A stretch of 64,000 nucleotides of DNA from Plantactinospora endophytica (lineage in GTDB: Bacteria > Actinomycetota > Actinomycetes > Mycobacteriales > Micromonosporaceae). The stretch is taken from positions 1-64,000 of the forward strand of contig NZ_BONW01000034.1 of assembly GCF_016862915.1 (NCBI RefSeq). Direction: 5' to 3'. Of the stretch, positions 1 through 7,118 are shown in pieces. A program made the position numbers and the translations under genes. Position 1 is the stretch's first letter; each line of letters opens with the position of its first letter. The notes under the pieces were generated by a model, which saw only the letters and a program-made list of their open reading frames with translations, did no database searches and was not told the origin of the DNA.

Positions 1-468
1 CCCGGAAGCCTGCCGACCAGCCCAGGCCACAGGCCTTGGTACTCGGTCGTACGCGTAATGTAACGACCGGCCACCCCCGATCATTCCCGCAGACCGGGTT
101 GATCATGGAATCTGGCGAGGGTCATTCGACTGGTGCCGGACGGCGATGACGTTCCGGACATCGGGCACGGTGCCCGCAGAGCGGCTCCAGCGACCCCGAA
201 GCGAACACGGCCAGCACCCGCATCGGAGATCGGACAGGTTCGCACACGTCAGGCGATGAGGCAGCGCCTTGGGCGCATACGCATCTAGCCGTGGCCGGGG
301 CGGACGAAGCGGCGGTGCGGGCGCTGCGCAAGCTCGCTGTTCCAGCCACAGCGGGACCAGGCCCGTCACGAGTGGTCTCGGCAGCGGCAGATCCCCTCGG
401 AATCCCCTGGTCGTGGACGTGGCAGACTGATCGGATCGGCTGGGGAGGGTGTCGGGGAGTGGCCCAGG
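1..468. other. No gene recognised at left edge
   Basis: I see no convincing gene here. Open frames on both strands are low-complexity Arg/Ala/Pro-rich translations with no family resemblance and no good ribosome-binding sites. A Shine-Dalgarno-like GGGGAG at about 454-459 belongs to the acetyltransferase that starts at 469. Confidence 0.5.
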
Positions 469-1110
469 ATGATCGAAATCCGTAGCTTCGCGGAGACCGA
501 CCGTGCAGCGTTGCGTGAGCTGTTCGGCCGGGCCGGCGAGGGGTCTCCGGCTTCGTTGTTGTGGGGGCACGAAGAGTCGGAGGCGGCCATGTACCTGGAG
601 CCGTACATGAGCCAGGAACCGGACTCGTTGTTCGTCGCCGTGCGGGGTGGCCATGTCGTCGGCTACCTGGCGGGGTGCCTGGACAGTTCGACCCTGCCCA
701 GCGAGAGAAAGCGCATGGAGCGGGCGATCGCGAAGTATCGGCTGGTATTCCGACCCAAACCCGCAGCCTTCTTCGCTCGCGGCATGGTCGACATGGCGTC
801 GGCCGCGGTCCTGGGAAAGCCCACCGCGAGGGGCTTCGCCGATGCCCGTTGGCCGGCCCATCTGCACATCAACGTGACGCCCTTGGCACGGGGAACCGGC
901 GCCGCCGACGGCCTGATGAAACGGTGGTTCGACCGACTCGTCCAGACCGGCTCGCCCGGGTGCTACCTACAGACCTTGGCCGAGAACACGCGTGCGGTGC
1001 GGTTCTTCGAACGCGTCGGCTTCGCCAGACACGGTCCGACTCCGGTAGTTCCCGGCGCCCGGCAGGGCGGCAGGCAGCTCCATCAGCAGACGATGGTCTG
1101 GCAGCCGTGA
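469..1110 (+). CDS. GNAT family N-acetyltransferase
   Basis: Predicted 213-residue cytosolic enzyme of the GCN5-related fold, which moves an acetyl group from acetyl-CoA to an amine; the acceptor is unknown. The acetyl-CoA pyrophosphate loop is visible as R141-G-T-G-A after a beta strand (HLHINV, about residues 131-136). The late GNAT strand and helix appear as EN-x-RAVRFFERVGF (about 172-185). The ATG at 469 follows GGGGAG with a spacing of about 9 nt. The gene stands alone, with the next gene on the same strand 119 bp away. Family assignment is firm, substrate is not predictable. Confidence 0.85.
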   Translation: MIEIRSFAETDRAALRELFGRAGEGSPASLLWGHEESEAAMYLEPYMSQEPDSLFVAVRGGHVVGYLAGCLDSSTLPSERKRMERAIAKYRLVFRPKPAAFFARGMVDMASAAVLGKPTARGFADARWPAHLHINVTPLARGTGAADGLMKRWFDRLVQTGSPGCYLQTLAENTRAVRFFERVGFARHGPTPVVPGARQGGRQLHQQTMVWQP

Positions 1111-1229
1111 CTGGCCGGGCTCACCAGCAGGCACCGTAGGGATCCGCGGCGATCAGACGGTGGAGGCAGAGCCCGGCTGGACGGCCGGTCAGCCAGCGCC
1201 GGGATAACAGTTCGAGGGCGGACGGCCGC

Positions 1230-2162
1230 GTGCGGCAGGATGTGCGCGTGATCCTGTTGGTTCCCGCGAATCCGCTACGGCCACGCCAACCGGACGAGCA
1301 CTTCGCGGCGGAGGCACAGGCCGCGCGTGCTGCCGGGTTCGAGGTGGCGGTGGTCGACCACGACGCGTTGGCACGGGGCGGAGATGCGCGTCGGGCGGTC
1401 ACATCGGTCTCCGGCAGCGGTACGGCCGTGTACCGCGGCTGGATGCTTCGCAGCGAGCAGTACGCCACGTTCGCCGAGCTGCTCGCCGAGCGCGGTGTGG
1501 TGTTGAGGACTGATGCTGAGCAGTACCGGCGGGCGCACGAGCTGCCCGGCTGGTATGCCGCTCTGGCCGCGGTAACGCCGCCGTCGGTGTGGACCACCGG
1601 CTCGGACCGGGCCGACTTCGACCGCGCGCGTGTCGAACTGGGCGCGGGACCGGCGGTGCTGCGTGACTACAGCAAGTCGATGAAGCACTACTGGGACGAG
1701 GCCGCGTTCATCCCGCACCTGGAGGACGGCGCGGCTGCGTGGAGCGTGGCGAGCCGGTTCTTGGAACTGCGCGAGGACGACTTCGTGGGCGGGTTCGTGC
1801 TGCGGCGCTTCGAGCGGTTCGCCCCCGCCGAAGTACGCACGTGGTGGGTCGACGGCGTATGCGTCCTGGTCGGACCGCATCCCGACAGCCCGAACGATTC
1901 TGTCCCGGTCGAGATCGACCTCGCCCCGGTCGCACCGTTGGTCGCCGGGCTCGGCCTGCCCTTCGTCACGGTGGACCTCGCTCTCCGCACCGACGGCGTG
2001 TGGCGGGTCGTCGAACTCGGCGACGGGCAGGTCAGCGACCGGCCAGCCGCCATCGAACCGGAAAAGATGATCTCGGCCCTGCTTGCCGCGTTCTCCCCTG
2101 CCGATGAGCAGATGGCCAGGGATCCCGCGCGAGGCCAGCCTGCCGACGTGCCGCCGGCGTGA
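1230..2162 (+). CDS. ATP-grasp domain protein (DUF4343-like)
   Basis: 310 residues. The C-terminal half resembles the ATP-grasp-type domain of DUF4343 proteins: a strand carrying acidic residues (VTVDLALRTDGVWRVVE) followed by the ELGDGQVS motif near residues 271-278, the usual metal/ATP site of the family. ATP-grasp enzymes normally ligate a carboxylate to an amine through an acyl-phosphate, but no substrate is known for this branch. GTG at 1230 is chosen because GAGGG lies upstream; GTG codons at 1242 and 1248 are alternatives. It is followed by 380 bp without a gene, so it looks monocistronic. Confidence 0.7.
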   Translation: MRQDVRVILLVPANPLRPRQPDEHFAAEAQAARAAGFEVAVVDHDALARGGDARRAVTSVSGSGTAVYRGWMLRSEQYATFAELLAERGVVLRTDAEQYRRAHELPGWYAALAAVTPPSVWTTGSDRADFDRARVELGAGPAVLRDYSKSMKHYWDEAAFIPHLEDGAAAWSVASRFLELREDDFVGGFVLRRFERFAPAEVRTWWVDGVCVLVGPHPDSPNDSVPVEIDLAPVAPLVAGLGLPFVTVDLALRTDGVWRVVELGDGQVSDRPAAIEPEKMISALLAAFSPADEQMARDPARGQPADVPPA

Positions 2163-2545
2163 CGATCACGCGAGGCATCCGCAGTACCCGGATACGGACG
2201 TCGGTCGAGCGATGCGTCCGACCTGACCGTGGTCTCCGGGACGGTCGGCGTGGGACGACGGGCTGGCGCATGCGCCCCGTCTCACGCCAGGCGATCCGTT
2301 GCCGACGCTGACCCGAGCGGGAATTCGGGATGGTGTTCGGCCCAGGTCTCCTCATCGCCCTGGTCCGGCTGTCCACGACGGCGTACGGCTGGTTGGGGTC
2401 GTCCAAGGCGTCTGCGGGTGACGACTGACCTGCCTGCACGCCTCGTCGACCGCACCCACACACATGCTGCGCCGCGCCGGGTCGCCGCCGCCGGACCACT
2501 GCCTGTTCGCCCCTGGAGTGCGCCCTTGTCGGTCCGGGTCTCACC
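2163..2545. other. Intergenic, nothing recognised
   Basis: This is the convergent gap between the ATP-grasp gene and the TetR gene. Arg/Pro-rich open frames exist on both strands but none resembles a family or has a good start, and no clear terminator hairpin was found by eye. Confidence 0.4.
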
Positions 2546-3172
2546 TCAGGTCAGGAGTTCGCGGGCCAGTACCTCGGTCCACCAGCGTTCGACGCGATCG
2601 GGTTGCCAGCCGCGTTCGTCGATCAGTGTGGTGTAGACGTCGATGTTGCAGATCGCCGCGTAGACGTCGACCGCCGACGGTACGTCCAGGCCGTTCCGGA
2701 GGACGCCGTCCGGCCACGACGAGAACACCTGGTTCCGGGTGTCGTCCGCCCGCCGACGGCCCTCGCGGTAGACGGTCGCCAGCGTGGGCTCGGTACGACC
2801 CGCCTCGCGTACGAGCGTGATGACGTCACCGGCACGCTCGAAGAGACGCCGGTCGTAGCCGGCCATCGCCGCGAGCTGCCGTACCGGATCGTCGGCGGCG
2901 CCTTCGAGTTCGGCGAGTAGCTGCGACGGATCCGCGGCCGCGTCCGCCGAGTCGGCCAGGGCTTGGACCAGCCCGGTCTTGTTGCCGTACGCCGCGTAGA
3001 CGGTCGGCACCGAGACGCCGGCCTCCCGCGCCACGTCTCGTACCGTGGTCGCCGCCCAGCCCTGGGCGAGGAACAGCCGACGGGCGGCGCTGGCGATCCC
3101 ACCCCTGGTCTCTGCCGCTTGCGCCGCCCGGCGCAGTGACTCGTACCGGCGCCTGCCTGCCTCGGCGGTCAT
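2546..3172 (-). CDS. TetR/AcrR family transcriptional regulator
   Basis: 208-residue one-component repressor. The N-terminal TetR helix-turn-helix is clear at about residues 20-65: an AARRLFLAQGW helix, then TTVRDVAREAGVSVPTVYAAYGNKTGLV. The C-terminal ligand domain is diverged as usual. ATG at 3172 is preferred because GGGG/AAGG-rich sequence precedes it; a longer frame reaching 3256 would run into the divergent gene. It is divergently arranged with the membrane-protein gene at 3211, separated by only 38 bp that contain a palindrome. It therefore very probably controls itself and that neighbour. Confidence 0.85.
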   Translation of the reverse strand: MTAEAGRRRYESLRRAAQAAETRGGIASAARRLFLAQGWAATTVRDVAREAGVSVPTVYAAYGNKTGLVQALADSADAAADPSQLLAELEGAADDPVRQLAAMAGYDRRLFERAGDVITLVREAGRTEPTLATVYREGRRRADDTRNQVFSSWPDGVLRNGLDVPSAVDVYAAICNIDVYTTLIDERGWQPDRVERWWTEVLARELLT

Positions 3173-3198
3173 ACCTTGCCCCTTCGGTTTTCGGGTCT

Positions 3199-3211
3199 TA
3201 TATTGAATATA
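3199..3211. promoter_or_regulatory. TetR operator candidate / overlapping promoters
   Basis: The perfect odd palindrome TATATTGAATATA lies in the 38-bp gap between the divergent TetR and membrane-protein genes. It is strikingly AT-rich against its surroundings. It touches the ATG at 3211, which has no Shine-Dalgarno sequence, so the membrane-protein transcript is probably leaderless with a -10 element inside the palindrome. TetR binding here would block both promoters. Assignment rests on position and symmetry. Confidence 0.6.
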
Positions 3212-3975
3212 TGTCGCGTAAATCTGGCATCGAACCGAACACCTGGACGTTCTCACGGATCGCCGGACTCGCCGGACTCGGCTTCGCGATCCTGATCGCC
3301 ACCACCAACGCCGTCCTGGTACCAGCCGGACTCCCGCACGCCGGTGCGGAGGGCGCCGACGTCGTCCAGTTCTTCACCACCCACCGGACGACCGTCGGCC
3401 TCGCGTCGGCACTCGCACCGATCGCCTGGGTGCTGGCCACCCTGTTCGGCGCCGGCGCGGTCGCCGTGCTGTGGCGATCCGACCGCGAGCAGGGCACGGC
3501 CTGGTCCCTGGTCGGGTTCGCCGGGGTGATCATGCAGAACGTCACCTTCACCGGCGTGATGGCCACCCGGCTCGCGCTCGCGTCGACGACCGTGCAGGAC
3601 AGCGGCACGATCGCCGGCCTCTGGGCGCTGCACAACGCGCTGTTCGTCTTCAACGGCACCTTCCTGGCACTGGCCATGACCGGCCTGTCCATCAGCGGCC
3701 GACGCGCCGGCCTGATCCGCCGCTGGCACGGCGTGATCGGCCTGCTGGCCGCCGCACTCCAGTTCGGCTCGGCCGTGCTGAGTCCGCTGGTCGTCGACGA
3801 CCCCGGTCCGGTCGGCCTCCTCGGCCTTGTCGGCTGGCTGATCTGGATCGTGTGGATCGTCGCCTACGGCGGCACACTGGTCCGCCGGACACCGGTCGCC
3901 CGACCCGAGGGCACCGGACGACCGGGCGCACCACTCCTGTCGGACCATCTCGACCGATCCGGCGGCAGGTCGTAG
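3211..3975 (+). CDS. DUF4386-like integral membrane protein
   Basis: 254 residues with six predicted hydrophobic segments (about 16-38, 60-85, 100-118, 135-155, 170-190 and 200-222) and a hydrophilic Gly/Arg-rich tail. The layout resembles DUF4386-type membrane proteins, which have no established biochemical role. ATG at 3211 sits directly at a palindrome with no ribosome-binding site, suggesting a leaderless mRNA. The divergent TetR gene is the likely regulator. By context it may respond to a small molecule sensed by TetR, but this is inference. Confidence 0.65.
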   Translation: MSRKSGIEPNTWTFSRIAGLAGLGFAILIATTNAVLVPAGLPHAGAEGADVVQFFTTHRTTVGLASALAPIAWVLATLFGAGAVAVLWRSDREQGTAWSLVGFAGVIMQNVTFTGVMATRLALASTTVQDSGTIAGLWALHNALFVFNGTFLALAMTGLSISGRRAGLIRRWHGVIGLLAAALQFGSAVLSPLVVDDPGPVGLLGLVGWLIWIVWIVAYGGTLVRRTPVARPEGTGRPGAPLLSDHLDRSGGRS

Positions 3976-4121
3976 AGACGTTTCCGCAGCGCCCACGATC
4001 CGACATCGGTCCCGCACCACCGCGCCGCACGGTACAGGTTGAACAACGTTCGGTGGCCTGCCACATCCGGACCTGCCGACTACCGACGGAGACAGCGGCT
4101 CCCGCGACCACCACCGGAGTA

Positions 4122-5198
4122 CTAACCCGCGTTGACGCGGCGGGCGGTGCTGAACCGTCGTTGATAGGCGGCGGGGCTGATCGAGAGCTTCCTGGCGAAG
4201 ACCCGTCGCATGCTCTCGTAGCTGGGGAACCCGGCCAGGGTCGCGGCCTGCGTCGCGGTGTGTCCCCGGTCGAGCAGTGCCCTGGCCAGGTCGAACCGGA
4301 TGCTTTCCACGTAGCGGGCCGGTGTCGTGGACAGCTCGTCGTGGAAGAGCCGGGTGAGGTGCCGGGTACTCACGTTCAGGTGTTTGGCGAGTTCACCGAG
4401 CGAGTGGTCGCCGCGCGGGTTCGCCGTCACCAGGTCGGTGACTCTGCGCAGCGCCGGCGAGCTGGGCGGCGGCCCCTGCAGCGGCGCCGAGAACTGGGAC
4501 TGGCCGCCCGCACGCTGCATGTACACCACCAGGGCGCGTGCCACGTCACGCGCCAGGTCGGGTCCGTGGTCCTCCTCGACGAGCGCGAGCGCCAGATCGA
4601 TCCCGGCCGTCACCCCTGCCGAACTGTACGTGGTGCCGTCGCGGACGTAGATCGCGTCGGGCTCGACCCGGCACGTCGGATGACGGGCGGCGAGTTCGTG
4701 CGCGACCTGCCAGTGCGTGGTCGCACGCTTGCCGTCGAGCGCACCGGCGGCGGCGAGGACGAACGCCCCGGTGCAGATCGACGCGACCCGACCGGCCACG
4801 GACGCCGGTATGCGTACGGCGTCCGCCAGGTCCGTCGGGACCCGGGCGCGCGGATAACGGTCGGACCCGGCCACCAGCAACGTGTCGAAAGCCGGCTCCG
4901 CCCCGACGGCACCGTCGACGCCGATCCGGACGCCGAGGTTCGACGGTACGTCCGCACCGGTCGGCGACAGCAGCACGATCCGGTACTCGGCACCGAACCG
5001 GTTCGCCACCTTGAACACCTCCGCAGGACCGGCCACGTCCAGCAACGTCACCCCGTCGTAGACGAGGATCCCGACGCGATGACGGCCGGCCTCCGGCATT
5101 CCGGTCCCGTCCGACCCGAATCCACCCGGCGAGCGGCCGGAACCCGGCGACACCGACCGCCTTCTGGTCGACGTCGACGGAACAGGAGGCACGGACAC
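4122..5198 (-). CDS. GlxA-type AraC family regulator with DJ-1/PfpI domain
   Basis: 358 residues as read from GTG 5198. An N-terminal DJ-1/PfpI glutamine-amidotransferase-like domain (about 38-215) begins GILVYDGVTLLDVAGPAEVF and keeps the nucleophile-elbow cysteine C142 in SICTGAF. A C-terminal AraC helix-turn-helix pair (about 255-350) follows, with SLGELAKHLNVSTRHLTRLF and the typical second helix ATQAATLAGFPSYESMRRVF. Proteins of this layout are transcription factors, and the amidotransferase-like part usually senses rather than catalyses. The first 33 residues are low-complexity, so ATG at 5099 is an alternative start. It is divergent from the HD hydrolase/oxidoreductase pair, its likely target. 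Confidence 0.85.
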   Translation of the reverse strand: MSVPPVPSTSTRRRSVSPGSGRSPGGFGSDGTGMPEAGRHRVGILVYDGVTLLDVAGPAEVFKVANRFGAEYRIVLLSPTGADVPSNLGVRIGVDGAVGAEPAFDTLLVAGSDRYPRARVPTDLADAVRIPASVAGRVASICTGAFVLAAAGALDGKRATTHWQVAHELAARHPTCRVEPDAIYVRDGTTYSSAGVTAGIDLALALVEEDHGPDLARDVARALVVYMQRAGGQSQFSAPLQGPPPSSPALRRVTDLVTANPRGDHSLGELAKHLNVSTRHLTRLFHDELSTTPARYVESIRFDLARALLDRGHTATQAATLAGFPSYESMRRVFARKLSISPAAYQRRFSTARRVNAG

Positions 5199-5396
5199 CG
5201 CTTATTCGTAGCACGCCATTACCGGCGAGAAAGGAGATCCTCGTGGCGGTGTCGCTCACGTTACGACTACCGCAGGCGAGAATGCCCTGTCCGGATATGA
5301 GTGATTCGTGGCCGGAAGAGGGCGGCGCCGTACGACGATCGGTGGGCAGCATGGCGGACGCACACGGTCCGCACACTTGCCGAAAGGTCGGAGATC

Positions 5397-6035
5397 ATGC
5401 CAGAGGTAGTCGCAGGGTTGGAGATTCCCGAGACGGCGGCGGTCGCCGAGGCGACCAGGCACATTCAGGCGACGACCGGTCCCCTCATCTACCACCACTC
5501 CCGACGGGTCTTCTTCTTCGGCCTGATGCACGCGCACAAGCTCGGCATGAAACCAGATCCGGAACTGCTCTATCTGGCGGCCATGTTCCACGACACCGGC
5601 CTCCAGACTCCCTTTTCCGACACCGAGCAGCGCTTCGAGGTCGACGGGGCCGACCACGCGCGCAGGTTCCTCCTGGACCGGGGTTTCTCGACGTCCGCCG
5701 CCGAGACCGTCTGGACGGCGATCGCGCTGCACACCACGCCGGGCATCCCCGACCGGATGGCCCCGGAAATCGCGGCCACCTACCTCGGCGTACTGACCGA
5801 CGTGCTCGGGCTCGGCCTGGACGGACTGGAACAGGGTCAACTGGACGAGATCCTCGCCGTCCACCCACGGGGGGACTTCAAGAACGAGTTCCTGCGCGCC
5901 TACGTCGACGGATTGAAGAACCGCCCCGAAACCACGCTCGGCACCGTCAACTCCGACGTACTCGAACACTTCGTCCCCGGTTTCCAGCGGGTGACGACGG
6001 TCGAGCGCGTCGTCAACTCACCCTGGCCGAGCTGA
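5397..6035 (+). CDS. HD domain metal-dependent hydrolase
   Basis: 212-residue HD-superfamily protein resembling the cyanamide-hydratase-like group. Likely metal ligands are visible in order: H34 (HHSRRVF), H65-D66 (MFHDTGL), H112 (ALHTTPG) and D135 (LTDVLG). The substrate is unknown; HD proteins hydrolyse phosphoesters or hydrate small nitriles. ATG 5397 has AAAGG upstream with a spacing of about 11 nt. The stop is 14 bp from the next gene, indicating co-transcription with the quinone-oxidoreductase-like enzyme and probable control by the divergent GlxA-like regulator. Confidence 0.8.
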   Translation: MPEVVAGLEIPETAAVAEATRHIQATTGPLIYHHSRRVFFFGLMHAHKLGMKPDPELLYLAAMFHDTGLQTPFSDTEQRFEVDGADHARRFLLDRGFSTSAAETVWTAIALHTTPGIPDRMAPEIAATYLGVLTDVLGLGLDGLEQGQLDEILAVHPRGDFKNEFLRAYVDGLKNRPETTLGTVNSDVLEHFVPGFQRVTTVERVVNSPWPS

Positions 6036-6049
6036 GAAAGGATTCGCAG

Positions 6050-7009
6050 GTGCGAGCAATCATCGTACGAGACCGTGACGCGGGCGTCGGCGGGCTCACC
6101 CTCACCGACATGCCCTACCCGCACGCCGCGGAGAACGACGTCGTCGTACGCGTACACGCCGCCGGCTTCACTCCCGGGGAACTCGACTGGCCGGCAACGT
6201 GGACCGACCGCGCCGGTCACGACCGGACACCCAGCATCCCCGGCCACGAGTTGTCCGGAGTCGTGGCCGAACTCGGCTACGGGACCACCGGCCTCACCGT
6301 GGGCCAGCGGGTGTTCGGACTGACCGACTGGGCCCGCAACGGATCCCTGGCCGAGTACACCTCGGTCGAGGCGCGCAACCTCGCCCCCCTCGCGGCCGAC
6401 ATCGAGCACACGGTCGCCGCCGCGCTGCCCATCTCCGGACTGACCGCATGGCAGGGCCTGTTCGACCACGCCCACCTCACGACCGGGCAAACCGTCCTCG
6501 TCCACGGCGCCGCGGGCGGCGTCGGCTCGATCGCCGTACAGCTCGCGCGGGAGGTGGGCGCCCGCGTGATCGGCACCGGCCGGGCCGACGACCGTGACGT
6601 CGCACTCCGCCTCGGCGCGCAGACCTTCCTCAACCTGGACGCCGAGGACGTGCGGCAGGCCGGCGAGGTCGACGTGGTGTTCGACGTCATCGGCGGGGAC
6701 ATCCTGGAGCGATCGACCGCGCTGGTACGCCCGGGCGGCACCCTCGTCACGATCGCCGCGCCACCCACGGTGCAGCCCCGGGACGGGCGAGCGATCTTCT
6801 TCGTCGTCGAACCTGACCGTGCCCGGCTGACCGATCTCGCGCAGCGTCTCCGGACCGGGCGGCTCAATCCCGTCGTCGGCGCTGTGCGGCCGCTCTCCGA
6901 AACACCCGCCGCGTTCGCCCGCCACCGCCGCACCCCGGGCAAGACGATCATCCAGGTCGCGGACGAACAGGGAACGGTCGCGGACGAACAGGGAACGCCA
7001 CAGTCGTGA
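6050..7009 (+). CDS. NADP-dependent quinone oxidoreductase-like enzyme (MDR family)
   Basis: 319-residue medium-chain dehydrogenase/reductase. The GroES-like N-terminal domain (about 1-125) contains PSIPGHELSGVV. The Rossmann domain has VLVHGAAGGVGSIAVQLA (about 148-165), the NADPH-binding loop of zeta-crystallin-type quinone reductases. The cysteine cluster of zinc alcohol dehydrogenases is absent. GTG 6050 is the start because AAAGGA precedes it and conserved sequence begins there; the frame remains open far upstream only because of high GC. The C-terminus carries a tandem 7-residue duplication VADEQGT x2 encoded by two 21-bp copies at 6956-6997, an apparent recent slippage event. Confidence 0.85.
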   Translation: MRAIIVRDRDAGVGGLTLTDMPYPHAAENDVVVRVHAAGFTPGELDWPATWTDRAGHDRTPSIPGHELSGVVAELGYGTTGLTVGQRVFGLTDWARNGSLAEYTSVEARNLAPLAADIEHTVAAALPISGLTAWQGLFDHAHLTTGQTVLVHGAAGGVGSIAVQLAREVGARVIGTGRADDRDVALRLGAQTFLNLDAEDVRQAGEVDVVFDVIGGDILERSTALVRPGGTLVTIAAPPTVQPRDGRAIFFVVEPDRARLTDLAQRLRTGRLNPVVGAVRPLSETPAAFARHRRTPGKTIIQVADEQGTVADEQGTPQS

Positions 7010-7118
7010 CCAGTGTGCGGATGCCAGCGGCTCCATCGCCGGGACGACAGCGGCCCGGCACGGGAAAGCGCGACGATCGTGGAGAGTTCCGGGCGGAACG
7101 ACGGACGAGCCTGCTCGG

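Noticed and set aside
5243-7009. A 588-codon version of the oxidoreductase
   Set aside because: Residues before GTG 6050 are the out-of-frame shadow of the HD gene; family homology and a ribosome-binding site begin at 6050.
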